Shown piece after piece: positions 1 through 8,243 of a stretch of 12,967 bases of DNA. Numbering within the stretch: the first letter of the stretch is position 1; each line of letters starts with the position of its first letter. The stretch spans positions 1 through 12,967 of the forward strand of contig JAISDR010000083.1 of assembly GCA_031264645.1 (NCBI GenBank), in the 5' to 3' direction. The stretch is from Prevotellaceae bacterium (GTDB taxonomy: Bacteria > Bacteroidota > Bacteroidia > Bacteroidales > UBA932). The position numbers were made by a program, and so were the translations under genes. The notes below the pieces were generated by a model. That model did no database searches and was not told where the DNA came from. It was given only the letters and a program-made list of their open reading frames with translations.

Positions 1-15
1 ACGGCAACGACATGT

Positions 16-41
16 AGGGGCGAACCTGTGTGTTCGCCCTT
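16..41. repeat. REP-like palindrome
   Basis: GGGCGAAC (18-25) pairs perfectly with GTTCGCCC (32-39) around a 6-nt loop, and the stem extends by a G-T and an A-T pair to 16/41. From memory, similar GGGGCGAACC...GTTCGCCC palindromes recur in intergenic regions of many bacterial genomes, so this looks like one copy of a dispersed REP-like family rather than a gene-specific signal. It lies about 100 bp beyond the rplQ terminator. The rest of 1-141 shows no convincing gene; TATTTTTCGG occurs twice (93-102 and 112-121). No second copy of the palindrome is visible in this window, so the repeat status is an inference. Confidence 0.5.
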
Positions 42-141
42 TCGCTTGTAGTTGCGGTACGAAACGAACACTCGCAATAACGACTATACGGCTATTTTTC
101 GGGCAACATAGTATTTTTCGGTTAGACATTATCAAAGAAAA

Positions 142-171
142 AAACCCGTATTTTTCAGAAAATACGGGTTT
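142..171 (-). terminator. intrinsic terminator of the rpsH-rplQ cluster
   Basis: A perfect 13-bp stem, AAACCCGTATTTT (142-154) with AAAATACGGGTTT (159-171), closes a 4-nt loop. Read on the minus strand, the stem is followed by a T-rich run (GGGTTTTTTTCTTTG). It begins about 20 nt after the rplQ stop codon and is the only strong terminator seen on the minus strand, so it probably ends the long ribosomal transcripts. Confidence 0.9.
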
Positions 172-191
172 GAAGAAAATTCAAAATTCAT

Positions 192-965
192 TCAATTAAC
201 ATCCTCGTTTTGGGGCTGTTCGGGAACAGCTTCTTCTGCTGTTGCAACCGTTTGTTCGGGAGCAGCATCTTCGACTACTTCTTCAGGAACAGCAACCTCT
301 TCGACTACCGCCTGTTCAGGAGCAACCTCTTCTACCTCCACCTGTTCAACGACAGCCTCTTCGACTACCGGAGCAGCATCTTCGACGGCTTCCGGATAGA
401 TAACCGTTTCTTCCGTCTGTTTCGGAGCGGAAGGAGCATCCGAAGATTTTCTACGGCTGCGGCGTGTCGTTTTCTTCACTTCTTTTTTGCCTGTTGCAGC
501 CAGCGCTGATTCGTTAAAGTCGACCAGTTCTATGATTGCCATTTCGGCGGCGTCGCCTTTGCGGAATCCTGTTTTCAGCACACGGGTATATCCACCCGGG
601 CGGTCGCCCACCTTCGAAGCCACGGTACCGAACAATTCCTTGACTGCCTCCTTATCCTTCAGATAGCTGAAAGCCAGGCGGCGTGCGGGAGTTGAAGAGT
701 TCACCTTAATCGTTTTTTCTATTTTTTCGACGCTACCGTCCTTTCTTGTAACCTCGACCGTTCTGACTATTGGAACGATAGTAGCATTATTTGCCGCTTT
801 CGATCTGGTAATCAGAGGTTCGACATACACCCTCAAAGCCTTGGCTTTGGCGACGGTTGTAGTAATCCGCTTATGTTTAATCAGGGATGAAGCCATATTT
901 GCGAGCAAAGCCTTACGGTGTCCGGCGGTACGTCCCAAGTGATTAAATTTCTTATTGTGTCTCAT
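192..965 (-). CDS. rplQ: 50S ribosomal protein L17 with insertion and acidic tail
   Basis: L17 is a large-subunit protein near the polypeptide exit tunnel. The start [20 protein letters not shown], the VEPLIT motif (about 48-53) and [13 protein letters not shown] (about 121-133) identify it. At 257 residues it is about twice the length of E. coli L17. Two additions explain this. About 28 extra residues lie at about 57-92, before the STPARRLAF segment, and include a charged stretch [14 protein letters not shown]. After a basic stretch (about 160-173) comes a tail of about 80 residues rich in Glu, Val, Ala and Pro with imperfect PEQ/PEE-VVEE repeats. Moderate C-terminal extensions are known in Bacteroidota; this one seems long. 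The start codon overlaps the rpoA stop by one base (TAATG), which suggests translational coupling. It is the last gene before the terminator. Confidence 0.97.
   Translation of the reverse strand: MRHNKKFNHLGRTAGHRKALLANMASSLIKHKRITTTVAKAKALRVYVEPLITRSKAANNATIVPIVRTVEVTRKDGSVEKIEKTIKVNSSTPARRLAFSYLKDKEAVKELFGTVASKVGDRPGGYTRVLKTGFRKGDAAEMAIIELVDFNESALAATGKKEVKKTTRRSRRKSSDAPSAPKQTEETVIYPEAVEDAAPVVEEAVVEQVEVEEVAPEQAVVEEVAVPEEVVEDAAPEQTVATAEEAVPEQPQNEDVN
259..386. repeat. direct repeats encoding the L17 acidic tail
   Basis: A 17-bp identical repeat GGAGCAGCATCTTCGAC occurs at 259-275 and 370-386, and a 15-bp repeat CCTCTTCGACTACCG at 296-310 and 356-370. Both lie in the coding sequence of the rplQ tail, where they encode parts of the Glu/Val/Ala-rich repeats. 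Nucleotide-level identity suggests that the tail grew by recent duplication and could vary in length between strains. Confidence 0.75.
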
Positions 966-1981
966 TATTTCTTTTCCTTTTTCTCAAATTTATACTTTGT
1001 AACATCCATTCCGAAAGAGAGATTATGCTTTTCTAAAAGTTCATCCAGTTCGGTTAACGACTTTTTGCCGAAATTGCGGAATTTCATCAGCTCGATTCTG
1101 TCAAGTCTCACCAAATCGGCAAGAATCTCAAGATTCGAAGTTTTCAGGCAATTCAATGCCCTGACAGACAAATCCATGTCGCTCAGTTTTGTACTCAGCA
1201 ACTGTCGCATTTGAGCGGTATCATCGTCAAACTCATTCGTATATCCTTCATTTTTAACCTTTACCTCGAGTTCTTCCGTAATTTTACGTTCATCGGTAAA
1301 GAGCATAAAATGATGAATCAGGATATTGGCAGCCTCTTTTAGAGCATCCTTGGGCGAAATGGAACCATCCGTAGTGATTTCCATGAGCAGTTTCTCGTAG
1401 TCTGTTTTCTGTTCCACGCGCCAGTTTTCGACAGACCATTTGACATTCTTAATCGGAGTATGAATAGAATCGATGGGAATGACCCCGAATTCTGCTTCTT
1501 CCGGACGGTTTTCTTCGGCGGGAACATATCCCCTGCCCTTTTTGACAGTTAAATCGAACTGCAGCTTAACCGTCGGTTCCATGCGGCAGATTAACTGATC
1601 CGGATTAAGAACCTCGAACGAATTAAGGAAATTGCTTAACAGTCCCGCCCTCAATTCGCTTTGAGCCGTAATCACCACATTAATTTTTTCGCTGTCGACG
1701 CCTTCGATAGTTCTCTTAAACCTGATTTTCTTCAGGTTCAGGATAAATTCGACAACGTTTTCAATCACTCCGGGAATTGTTGTAAATTCGTGATCAACTC
1801 CTGTGATTTTTATACAGCTTATAGCGTAACCCTCAAGAGATGAAATTAAAATACGACGGAGGGAATTTCCGATAGTAATACCGTATCCCGGCTCCAAAGG
1901 TCGGAATTCGAACTTGCTGAACGCATTATCCGCGCTAAGCATAATAACCTGTTCAGGTTTTTGAAATGCTAATATTGCCAT
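965..1981 (-). CDS. rpoA: DNA-directed RNA polymerase subunit alpha
   Basis: The alpha subunit dimerises to scaffold beta and beta' assembly, and its C-terminal domain contacts upstream promoter DNA and regulators. The N-terminal domain (about 1-235) shows the family segment [20 protein letters not shown] (about 30-49) and a [11 protein letters not shown] motif (about 149-159). After an acidic linker with EFDDDTAQ (about 250-257), the C-terminal domain has helix-hairpin-helix features including [10 protein letters not shown] and [16 protein letters not shown]. At 338 residues it is close to the usual size. It lies 14 nt after rpsD and overlaps the rplQ start by one base. The position in the alpha operon is canonical. 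Confidence 0.98.
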   Translation of the reverse strand: MAILAFQKPEQVIMLSADNAFSKFEFRPLEPGYGITIGNSLRRILISSLEGYAISCIKITGVDHEFTTIPGVIENVVEFILNLKKIRFKRTIEGVDSEKINVVITAQSELRAGLLSNFLNSFEVLNPDQLICRMEPTVKLQFDLTVKKGRGYVPAEENRPEEAEFGVIPIDSIHTPIKNVKWSVENWRVEQKTDYEKLLMEITTDGSISPKDALKEAANILIHHFMLFTDERKITEELEVKVKNEGYTNEFDDDTAQMRQLLSTKLSDMDLSVRALNCLKTSNLEILADLVRLDRIELMKFRNFGKKSLTELDELLEKHNLSFGMDVTKYKFEKKEKK

Positions 1982-1995
1982 AATATTCTTTTTGA

Positions 1996-2610
1996 CTACG
2001 ATTTAGAATAAAGCTCTACAATCAACTGTTCATTAATTATTTCCGGAATCTCTGTACGATCCGGACGGTTCAAAAACTTCGCCGACATTTCCGCGCTGTC
2101 CCATTCCAGCCACGAAAAGCGGCTTTTCTGGATTGAGCCTAAGGAATTTTTTATTACCTCAAGGGATTTGGAGCGTTCGCGAACGCCCAGCACGCTGCCG
2201 GGAGTCAGCAAAAGCGAAGGAATGTTGCACACGTGCCCGTTCACCATAATGTGACAGTGCGAAACCAGCTGTCGAGCTGCGGCGCGCGTGGGAGCGATTC
2301 CCAGGCGGTAGACTGTGTTATCCAGCCTGCTTTCGAGCAGCATGATAAGGTTTTCGCCCTTGCGTCCCTTCATGTGCGACGCCTTGTCGTACAGGTTGCG
2401 GAACTGGCGTTCGAGCAGACCGTAAGTATATCTGACTTTCTGCTTTTCCTGCAGCTGTTTTCCATATTCGGAAACTTTAGATCTCCGTTTCCTCATCGGT
2501 CCATGCTGTCCCGGAGGATAATTTTTCCGTTCAAAATTCTTATCCAGACCGAATATCGGTTCTCCGAATTTCCGGGCAATCTTTGTCTTTGGTCCTGTAT
2601 ATCTTGCCAT
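1996..2610 (-). CDS. rpsD: 30S ribosomal protein S4
   Basis: S4 is a primary 16S rRNA-binding protein that nucleates assembly of the 30S body and contributes to decoding fidelity. The protein begins [20 protein letters not shown] and has the S4 RNA-binding domain at about 92-155, including [13 protein letters not shown] and a [10 protein letters not shown] segment. No cysteines appear in the N-terminal region, so this is the zinc-free form, as is common in this phylum. At 204 residues the length is normal. A 63-nt AT-rich gap separates it from rpsK, the longest spacer in the map-rplQ segment, but I see no promoter or hairpin there. In E. coli, S4 represses its own operon; nothing here shows whether that applies. 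Confidence 0.98.
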   Translation of the reverse strand: MARYTGPKTKIARKFGEPIFGLDKNFERKNYPPGQHGPMRKRRSKVSEYGKQLQEKQKVRYTYGLLERQFRNLYDKASHMKGRKGENLIMLLESRLDNTVYRLGIAPTRAAARQLVSHCHIMVNGHVCNIPSLLLTPGSVLGVRERSKSLEVIKNSLGSIQKSRFSWLEWDSAEMSAKFLNRPDRTEIPEIINEQLIVELYSKS

Positions 2611-2673
2611 TTTATTATTTACTATTAAAAAATTAAAAACTGTTGAAACCTTTCTATCATTTTATACATGCGA

Positions 2674-3060
2674 TTATACACGACGACGACCCGGAGGACG
2701 GCAACCGTTATGGGGAATAGGAGTAACATCCACAATTTCCGTTACTTCAATACCTGTAGTATTAATCATGCGGATAGCAGCCTCTCTTCCGGCGCCGGGA
2801 CCTTTTACAAAGACCTTCACCCTGCGCAATCCAAGATCGTACGCTGTTTTCGCACATTCGGCGGCGGCAGTCTGCGCGGCGTAGGGAGTATTTTTCTTGG
2901 AACCCCTGAACCCTTTCTTGCCTGCCGAAGACCAACTGATTACCTGACCTTCGTTGTTGGTAATCGAAATAATAATATTGTTAAAAGTAGAATGGACATG
3001 AGCCTGCCCCGATACTTCCACCTTAACGATTCTTTTTTTCTGAACTGTTCTTTTAGCCAT
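2674..3060 (-). CDS. rpsK: 30S ribosomal protein S11
   Basis: S11 sits on the 30S platform near the E site and the mRNA exit path. Identifying features are the central [13 protein letters not shown] segment, the [12 protein letters not shown] motif (about 85-96) and the C-terminal [18 protein letters not shown] signature. The 128-residue length is normal. It follows rpsM after 9 nt, the standard arrangement in the alpha operon. The basic N-terminal extension ([16 protein letters not shown]) is usual for this family. Confidence 0.98.
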   Translation of the reverse strand: MAKRTVQKKRIVKVEVSGQAHVHSTFNNIIISITNNEGQVISWSSAGKKGFRGSKKNTPYAAQTAAAECAKTAYDLGLRRVKVFVKGPGAGREAAIRMINTTGIEVTEIVDVTPIPHNGCRPPGRRRV

Positions 3061-3069
3061 CCTTACTTA

Positions 3070-3447
3070 CTATTTAGTTGCTTTCTTTTTGTTGGCAACG
3101 GTTTTACGTTTCCCTTTCCGGGTACGCGCGTTGTTTTTCGTACTCTGTCCGCGCACCGGCAAACCCAGGCGGTGACGGATACCTCTGTAGCAGCCTATAT
3201 CCATCAAGCGCTTTATGTTCAACTGAATCGACGAACGAAGTTCGCCTTCAATCTTGTAGTTCTGTCCGATAATGTTTCGAATATTTGTCACCTGCTCATC
3301 GTTCCAGTCCTTGACTTTGACGTCATAGCTTATCGACGCCTCTTCAAGAATTTTACGTGCGGTTGACCGTCCTATACCAAATATATAGGTGAGGCCTATT
3401 TCGCCCCGTTTATTTTTCGGTAAATCAACTCCTGCAATACGTGCCAT
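3070..3447 (-). CDS. rpsM: 30S ribosomal protein S13
   Basis: S13 is a head protein of the small subunit that contacts the P-site tRNA and forms bridges with the 50S. The sequence starts [20 protein letters not shown], has the helix-hairpin-helix [14 protein letters not shown] (about 21-34) and the [14 protein letters not shown] motif (about 89-102), and ends in a Lys/Arg-rich tail that would reach the P site. The length of 125 residues is normal. It lies 32 nt after rpmJ and 9 nt before rpsK. Confidence 0.98.
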   Translation of the reverse strand: MARIAGVDLPKNKRGEIGLTYIFGIGRSTARKILEEASISYDVKVKDWNDEQVTNIRNIIGQNYKIEGELRSSIQLNIKRLMDIGCYRGIRHRLGLPVRGQSTKNNARTRKGKRKTVANKKKATK

Positions 3448-3479
3448 ATTGTTTTTAAAAAAGTTATAAATTTAACAAA

Positions 3480-3596
3480 TTAACCTTGACGCATTTTAAA
3501 TTTAGGATTCTTTTTACAAATAACGTATAAACGACCTTTGCGTTTAACTATTTTGCAGTCCTCTGTGCGCCTTTTTATTGATGCTCTTACTTTCAT
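3480..3596 (-). CDS. rpmJ: 50S ribosomal protein L36, zinc-free form
   Basis: A 38-codon gene with ATG at 3594-3596 and TAA at 3480-3482. The product begins [20 protein letters not shown] and ends [10 protein letters not shown], the unmistakable ends of L36, which sits near the peptidyl-transferase side of the 50S. Zinc-binding L36 uses Cys11, Cys14, Cys27 and His33. Here only Cys14 and Cys27 remain; positions 11 and 33 are Thr and Phe, so the zinc ribbon cannot form in the usual way. Such forms occur in Bacteroidota. It lies between infA (43-nt gap) and rpsM (32-nt gap), its usual place. Confidence 0.97.
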   Translation of the reverse strand: MKVRASIKRRTEDCKIVKRKGRLYVICKKNPKFKMRQG

Positions 3597-3616
3597 CGCT
3601 TTAATTTTAAATTACT

Positions 3617-3635
3617 TAAACAAGTCTTTTGTTTA
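3617..3635 (-). other. small AT-rich hairpin between infA and rpmJ
   Basis: TAAACAA (3617-3623) and TTGTTTA (3629-3635) form a perfect 7-bp stem with a 5-nt loop, beginning 4 nt after the infA stop codon on the minus strand. It is not followed by a clear T-run, so it is a poor terminator. It may be a processing or RNA-stability element, or chance in AT-rich DNA. Confidence 0.3.
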
Positions 3636-3639
3636 GTTT

Positions 3640-3858
3640 TTATTTATACCTGAATGAAATTCTTCCCTTGGACAAATCATACGGAGACATTTCCACTTTC
3701 ACTCTGTCTCCCGGCAGGATTTTGATGTAATGCATCCTCATCTTTCCGGAAATGTGAGCTATTATGAGATGACCGTTGTCAAGTTCGACGCGAAACATCG
3801 CGTTCGATAACGATTCTACAATCGTGCCGTCCTGTTCTATAGCGGCTTGTTTTGCCAT
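3640..3858 (-). CDS. infA: translation initiation factor IF-1
   Basis: IF-1 binds the 30S A site during initiation and works with IF-2 and IF-3. The 72-residue protein is a single OB-fold of exactly the usual size. Family features are the start [20 protein letters not shown], the central [20 protein letters not shown] segment (about 22-41), and [20 protein letters not shown] (about 48-67). It lies 15 nt downstream of map and 43 nt before rpmJ. The map-infA-rpmJ-rpsM order is the common bacterial one. Confidence 0.98.
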   Translation of the reverse strand: MAKQAAIEQDGTIVESLSNAMFRVELDNGHLIIAHISGKMRMHYIKILPGDRVKVEMSPYDLSKGRISFRYK

Positions 3859-3873
3859 GTAAATCTACTTTTT

Positions 3874-4653
3874 TTAATTTCTGTTATTCAATACTTCTTC
3901 AACAAATTTAAAAGTTGACAATACATCAGCCTTATTTCTACCAACAGCTACCGTCAACTCATAGTGGGCAGATAAACTGCCGTCTACTGTTCTGACTGTC
4001 CATCCATCGCGATCGCAGTAAATCTCCTTCCTGCCCATGTTAATCATGGGTTCGATGCAGATTACCATTCCGCTGAGAAGTTTGGGTCCCTGACCTCTCC
4101 TGCCATAATTCGGCACATCGGGGCGCTCGTGCATTTTCCGTCCGATTGAATGACCTACCATCTCACGGACAACAGAATAGCCCAAACGTTCGACATGCGA
4201 CTGTACGGCGTTTGAAATGTCTCCCACTCGATTTCCCTGAACTGCCTGCGCAATTCCTTTATACAACGATTCTTTTGTCTCTTTCAGAAGCATTTCCGCC
4301 TCAGGAGAAATCCTGCCAACCGCAAAAGTATACGCAGAATCGCCATAAAAACCTTTCATCCGCGTACCGCAGTCTACCGATACAATATCGCCTTCCCGGA
4401 GACAATAGTCCGAAGGAATGCCATGCACCACTACACTGTTTACTGAAATACAAAGGGTATTCGGGAAACCGTCATAGCCGAGAAAACCGGGTTCGGCGCC
4501 GTTGTCGCGAATAAATTGTTCAGCCACACTGTCAAGCTCAAGGGTAGATACTCCCTGCCTGACATGTTTCGCAACTTCTGCCAAAGTCCTGGATACCAAG
4601 AGAGCATTCTCTCTCATTATCTCAATTTCCTCGTCTGTTTTTATATTATCCAT
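3874..4653 (-). CDS. map: type I methionine aminopeptidase
   Basis: This cytosolic metalloenzyme removes the initiator methionine from nascent proteins. The 259-residue product shows the five metal ligands of the pita-bread fold: Asp94 (SVDCGT), Asp105 (YGDSAY), His168 (VGHSIG), Glu201 (IEPM) and Glu232 (YELT), plus His77 (VVVHGIP) in the substrate pocket. There is no N-terminal zinc-finger extension. I chose ATG at 4651-4653 (MDNIKTDEEIEIM). The open frame continues upstream to a TTG at 4681-4683, but that codon lies inside the predicted -7 promoter element, upstream of the expected transcript start. The gene has its own promoter 90 nt after secY and is followed by infA 15 nt later. Confidence 0.96.
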   Translation of the reverse strand: MDNIKTDEEIEIMRENALLVSRTLAEVAKHVRQGVSTLELDSVAEQFIRDNGAEPGFLGYDGFPNTLCISVNSVVVHGIPSDYCLREGDIVSVDCGTRMKGFYGDSAYTFAVGRISPEAEMLLKETKESLYKGIAQAVQGNRVGDISNAVQSHVERLGYSVVREMVGHSIGRKMHERPDVPNYGRRGQGPKLLSGMVICIEPMINMGRKEIYCDRDGWTVRTVDGSLSAHYELTVAVGRNKADVLSTFKFVEEVLNNRN

Positions 4654-4680
4654 CCTAATAAAGAACCTTAAAAGCGGGCG

Positions 4681-4710
4681 CAAAGTTAATATTTTTTTGT
4701 CTTTTCCAAA
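4681..4710 (-). promoter_or_regulatory. Bacteroidota-type promoter for map-rplQ
   Basis: On the minus strand, TAACTTTG (4688-4681) matches the phylum's -7 element TAnnTTTG, and TTTG (4710-4707) lies 18 bp upstream as the -33 element. The sequence after the -7 element is GC-rich (CGCCCGC). Transcription should start about 4-8 nt downstream of 4681, giving a short leader before the map ATG at 4653. No terminator is seen between secY and this promoter, so it probably adds to readthrough from the rpsH promoter. Confidence 0.8.
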
Positions 4711-4743
4711 AAAAGATATTCTTTTTGCCCTCTTTTTTTATAT

Positions 4744-6093
4744 CTATGACGGCGTACGTCCTTTCAAACGTCCCGTCTTCATTAATCCGTCGTAATGGCG
4801 GAGCAGCAGGTGACTCTCAATCTGCTGAAGCGTGTCGAGCACTACGCCCACAAGAATCAGCAGTGAAGTTCCTCCGTAAAATGTAGCAAATTCCTGATTT
4901 ACTCCCAGCCAGCGATATGCAAATGTGGGAAGGATTGCTACGAATCCCAGGAATATCGAGCCGGGAAGCGTAATTTTCGACATTATCCCGTCGATATATT
5001 CCGCCGTTCTTTTCCCCGGCTTTATGCCCGGGATAAATCCGCCGTTTTTCTTCATGTCTTCTGCCATCATCGTAGGATTCACCGTAATAGCGGTATAGAA
5101 ATAGGTGAACGCTATCACCAGAAGGAAAGATACCAGCGTGTACCAGAATCCGTATGGCTGAAATGCCTGTGCAAAGCCGCGCGTCGAATCAAAATTCGTG
5201 AACATCAGCGGCACAAACATCAGCGCCTGTGCAAAGATGATCGGCATAACTCCTGCCGCGTTTATCTTCAAGGGTATATATTGACGCGCTCCTCCGTACT
5301 GCTTGTTTCCGACAACTCTCCGGGCATACTGCACCGGAATCCTTCGCACAGCCTGCACCAGAGCGATGCAGAGCATGAAAATGAGCATCAGAATCAGTAT
5401 TTCGACAATCAGCAGCAATGGTCCTCCCGTCGTTTCCGTAAAGCGGGTTTCGAGTTCTGCCAGAAGTGCATGCGGTAAACGCGCGATGATACCTATCATG
5501 ATAAGCAGCGATATGCCGTTGCCCAAGCCTCTGTCGGTGATCCGTTCTCCGAGCCACATGACAAACATTGTGCCGGCTATCAGGCACATCACCGCGGGTA
5601 CGGTGTATGACCACATTCCCTTGACCAGAAACGCCTGCACGGGAAGCTGCGACTTCAATGTAAACAGGTACATGGGACACTGAATGGCAAGAATCGCCAG
5701 GGTCAGCAGCCGTGTGTACTGGTTGATTTTACGCCTCCCGCTTTCGCCTTCGCGCTGGATGCGCTGAAATGCAGGAACCATTATTGTCATAAGCTGGATA
5801 ACGATTGATGCAGAGATGTATGGCATCACTCCCAGTGCAAATACCGAAGCATTGGAAAAGGCGCCTCCGGAAAACAAGTCCAGCATGCCCATCCAGCCTT
5901 CGCGCGAAGACTGGGAGAAAGCCTTGAGCATTGTCGGATCTATTCCCGGCAAGACAACAAAGCTACCAAAACGGAATACCAGAAGCAGAAGCAGCGTGTA
6001 GCCGATTCGCGTACGCAATTCTTCTATCCGGTAGATGTTTTGTATGGTCTGTACAAACCTTTTAATTCCTAAGATGTCCAATATCTTGCTCAT
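4744..6093 (-). CDS. secY: protein translocase subunit SecY
   Basis: SecY forms the protein-conducting channel of the inner membrane with SecE and SecG, and is driven by SecA or the translating ribosome. The 449-residue sequence has about ten hydrophobic segments, beginning with GYTLLLLLVFRFGSFVVLPG (31-50) and including about 82-105, 163-182 and 318-338. Diagnostic motifs are GERITDRGLGNGISLLI (182-198), the cytoplasmic loop RIPVQYARRVVG (251-262) with its conserved arginines, and GFIPGIKPGKRT (about 352-363). It lies 6 nt after rplO, its usual place in the spc operon. A 90-nt spacer with a new promoter separates it from map. Confidence 0.98.
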   Translation of the reverse strand: MSKILDILGIKRFVQTIQNIYRIEELRTRIGYTLLLLLVFRFGSFVVLPGIDPTMLKAFSQSSREGWMGMLDLFSGGAFSNASVFALGVMPYISASIVIQLMTIMVPAFQRIQREGESGRRKINQYTRLLTLAILAIQCPMYLFTLKSQLPVQAFLVKGMWSYTVPAVMCLIAGTMFVMWLGERITDRGLGNGISLLIMIGIIARLPHALLAELETRFTETTGGPLLLIVEILILMLIFMLCIALVQAVRRIPVQYARRVVGNKQYGGARQYIPLKINAAGVMPIIFAQALMFVPLMFTNFDSTRGFAQAFQPYGFWYTLVSFLLVIAFTYFYTAITVNPTMMAEDMKKNGGFIPGIKPGKRTAEYIDGIMSKITLPGSIFLGFVAILPTFAYRWLGVNQEFATFYGGTSLLILVGVVLDTLQQIESHLLLRHYDGLMKTGRLKGRTPS

Positions 6094-6099
6094 TATCCT

Positions 6100-6546
6100 C
6101 TACAATTTAATTGCTTTTCCCTGTTTTGCTTCAATGGCTTCGACGGCAGACTTCGAAAAAGCATGCGCTGTAACTTCCAGAGTTGAAATTAACTCTCCAT
6201 TACCCAAAATCTTGACTCTGTCGTTTTTCGAGATCAGTCCTGCATCAATAAATGTTTCGATGTTCATTTCAGTTACGCCGAGTTTTTCCGACAGGTACTG
6301 CAAGGAAGAAACGTTTACAGGCTTATATTCGATGCGGTTCCTGTTGGTGAATCCGTATTTCGGCAAACGCCGCTGAATAGGCATCTGACCTCCCTCGAAT
6401 CCAAACTTGCGCGAGTATCCCGAACGGGACTGTGCGCCCTTGTGTCCGCGAGTGGAAGTTCCTCCGCGTCCCGAACCCTGTCCGCGACCAATTCGCTTTT
6501 CCCTGTGGGTGGAACCTTTTGCGGGTTTTAAATTGCTCAAATCCAT
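6100..6546 (-). CDS. rplO: 50S ribosomal protein L15
   Basis: L15 is a late-assembly protein inside the 50S subunit. The Gly/Arg-rich N-terminal arm (THREKRIGRGQGSGRGGTST, about 13-32) threads into 23S rRNA, followed by the FGFEGGQMPIQRRLPKYGF motif (about 49-67). The C-terminal domain ends in the usual HAFSKSAVEAIEAKQGK segment. The length of 148 residues is normal. It is 26 nt downstream of rpmD and 6 nt upstream of secY, suggesting coupled translation with secY. Confidence 0.98.
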   Translation of the reverse strand: MDLSNLKPAKGSTHREKRIGRGQGSGRGGTSTRGHKGAQSRSGYSRKFGFEGGQMPIQRRLPKYGFTNRNRIEYKPVNVSSLQYLSEKLGVTEMNIETFIDAGLISKNDRVKILGNGELISTLEVTAHAFSKSAVEAIEAKQGKAIKL

Positions 6547-6572
6547 AATATATAATTCTTCTCTGGTTGTTA

Positions 6573-6752
6573 CTATACTTTTTCTACTTTTACCAAATGA
6601 CTAACTGCCTTAATCATTCCTTCCACTACGGGCGACGCTTCGCGCTCTACCGTACGGTTTATCTTTCGGAGACCGAGCGAGTCCAGTGTGGCGCGCTGCT
6701 TTTTGTTTGTCCCGATTCTGCTTCTAACCTGTGTTATTCTATATACAGCCAT
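6573..6752 (-). CDS. rpmD: 50S ribosomal protein L30
   Basis: A 59-codon gene with ATG at 6750-6752 and TAG at 6573-6575. The product reads MAVYRITQVRSRIGTNKKQR at the start, then LDSLGLRKINRTVE (about 23-36) and a C-terminal half ending VSHLVKVEKV. The QVRSRIG...LGLRKINRTV pattern is the L30 signature, and 59 residues is the normal bacterial size. It sits between rpsE (12-nt gap) and rplO (26-nt gap), the canonical position. Confidence 0.97.
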   Translation of the reverse strand: MAVYRITQVRSRIGTNKKQRATLDSLGLRKINRTVEREASPVVEGMIKAVSHLVKVEKV

Positions 6753-6764
6753 TTCTATTTCTTC

Positions 6765-7283
6765 TTATCCGTTAAATACTCTTTTGATTGGAATGCCGCG
6801 CAGCTGTGCAACGGTGTACGCATCGCGCAGTTCCAGCAAAGCTGTTACGGTTGCCTTAACCAGATTGTGAGGGTTGGACGAACCTTTCGATTTTGCCAGC
6901 ACGTCATGTATTCCGGCGCTTTCGAGGACTGCACGCATGGCGCCTCCCGCCTTTACTCCTGTTCCGGGCGCCGCCGGCTTGATGAAGACCTGCGCGCCGC
7001 CGAATTTCGATTCCTGCTCGTGGGGTATTGTACCTTTATATACTGGAACTTTCACGAGGTTTTTCTTCGCATCTTCAACGCCTTTGGCAATAGCGGAGGT
7101 TACTTCGCCCGCTTTTCCAAGTCCGTAGCCTACTATCCCGTTTTCGTCGCCTACTACTACGATGGCGGCAAAACTGAAGTGACGGCCTCCTTTTGTTACT
7201 TTCGTAACGCGCTGTATAGCCACCAGCCTGTCTTTCAGGTCTAAATCGGTGGTTTTAACTTTTCTGATATTTGTATTCGGCAT
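6765..7283 (-). CDS. rpsE: 30S ribosomal protein S5
   Basis: S5 lies at the mRNA entry side of the 30S and influences accuracy and mRNA unwinding. The N-terminal double-stranded-RNA-binding domain carries [20 protein letters not shown] (20-39) and [10 protein letters not shown] (52-61). The C-terminal domain has [19 protein letters not shown] (about 103-121) and [13 protein letters not shown] (about 134-146). The length of 172 residues is normal. It lies 6 nt after rplR and 12 nt before rpmD. Confidence 0.98.
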   Translation of the reverse strand: MPNTNIRKVKTTDLDLKDRLVAIQRVTKVTKGGRHFSFAAIVVVGDENGIVGYGLGKAGEVTSAIAKGVEDAKKNLVKVPVYKGTIPHEQESKFGGAQVFIKPAAPGTGVKAGGAMRAVLESAGIHDVLAKSKGSSNPHNLVKATVTALLELRDAYTVAQLRGIPIKRVFNG

Positions 7284-7289
7284 AACTTA

Positions 7290-7652
7290 CTAAAATTTAA
7301 GTCCTCCTTCTCTGGCGGATTGTGCTAAACTTTCGATTTTCCCATGATACAGATACCCGCCACGGTCAAAGACTACCGAGGTAATGCCTTTTTCCTGAGC
7401 GCGCTCTGCGGACAGTTTCCCGACAATGCGGGCGACTTCCATTCCTGATTTCCCGGCAAGCTGTTCTGTCAGCGACTTGTCGCGCGACGAAGCCGACGCC
7501 AGGGTTACTCCCTTTGTGTCGTCAATAAACTGAACATATATCTGTTTGTTGCTCCTGAACACCGACATGCGGGGACGTTCGGAGGTACCGTTCACTATTT
7601 TACGTATGCGGTATCTTATTCTTCTTCTTCTGTCTGACTTTGTTAATGACAT
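7290..7652 (-). CDS. rplR: 50S ribosomal protein L18
   Basis: L18 binds 5S rRNA and helps dock it into the 50S central protuberance. The basic N-terminus ([18 protein letters not shown], about 6-23) is followed by [20 protein letters not shown] (26-45) and, near the C-terminus, [20 protein letters not shown] and AREGGLKF, all typical of the family. The length of 120 residues is normal. It is 15 nt after rplF and 6 nt before rpsE. Confidence 0.98.
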   Translation of the reverse strand: MSLTKSDRRRRIRYRIRKIVNGTSERPRMSVFRSNKQIYVQFIDDTKGVTLASASSRDKSLTEQLAGKSGMEVARIVGKLSAERAQEKGITSVVFDRGGYLYHGKIESLAQSAREGGLKF

Positions 7653-7667
7653 TTATATTCCCTCCTG

Positions 7668-8228
7668 TTATTTAGCGTTAGCGGATTTGCCTGCCTTGCG
7701 CCTGATATGTTCGCCAACGAAACGAATACCTTTGCCCTTGTAGGGTTCGGGTTTCCTGAACGAACGTATTTTGGCGGCAACCTGCCCGATTAACTGTTTA
7801 TCAATTGATGTTAAGGTGATCACGGGATTGGCTCCCTTCTTTGCGACCACTGCCGTGGCTTTTACTTCCGACGGTAACTCGAAATGGATATCATGCGAAT
7901 ATCCAAGACTGAATTCGAGTACCTGACCTTTGGCTTCGACTTTGTATCCTACTCCGACCAGTTCCTGCCTGATTGTGTATCCGGTAGAAACGCCCAGTAC
8001 CATGTTGTTTATCAGTGCGCGGTAGAGTCCGTGCATCGAGCGGTGTCGGGGCTGGTCTGTGGGTCGCGTAAAGCTGACAGAACCGCCCTCTATGGAGACT
8101 TTTATATCGGAATCAACTTTTTGCCGAAGTACTCCAAGAGGTCCTTTCACCGTTACCACATTAGCGGCGTCAATCGTGACGGCAACTCCTTGCGGCAGGT
8201 TTACAGGTAATTTTCCTATTCTTGACAT
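7668..8228 (-). CDS. rplF: 50S ribosomal protein L6
   Basis: L6 sits beside the sarcin-ricin loop at the factor-binding site of the 50S. The sequence has two repeats of the L6 fold. It starts MSRIGKLPVNLPQGVAVTID, contains RSMHGLYRALINNMVLGVS (about 63-81), and ends with the L6 signature PEPYKGKGIRFVGEHIRRKA (about 161-180). The length of 186 residues is normal. It is 15 nt after rpsH and 15 nt before rplR. Confidence 0.98.
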   Translation of the reverse strand: MSRIGKLPVNLPQGVAVTIDAANVVTVKGPLGVLRQKVDSDIKVSIEGGSVSFTRPTDQPRHRSMHGLYRALINNMVLGVSTGYTIRQELVGVGYKVEAKGQVLEFSLGYSHDIHFELPSEVKATAVVAKKGANPVITLTSIDKQLIGQVAAKIRSFRKPEPYKGKGIRFVGEHIRRKAGKSANAK

Positions 8229-8243
8229 TATATTTACTTTATT

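Noticed and set aside
2611..2673. 63-nt AT-rich gap between rpsK and rpsD as a possible S4 regulatory site or promoter
   Set aside because: I found no hairpin of useful length and no TAnnTTTG element on the minus strand.
2668..3366. 232-codon plus-strand open frame
   Set aside because: It is antisense to rpsK and rpsM, which are certain genes; the translated sequence has no family features and reflects the codon bias of the opposite strand.
3903..3910. TAAATTTG on the minus strand, a perfect -7 element match inside the end of map, 45 nt before infA
   Set aside because: No TTG/TTTG lies at the expected 18-20 bp upstream, and this loose motif is expected by chance in AT-rich DNA.
6567..7244. 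225-codon plus-strand open frame
   Set aside because: It lies antisense to rpmD and rpsE, is rich in Tyr, Cys and Phe with no recognisable motif, and has no promoter.
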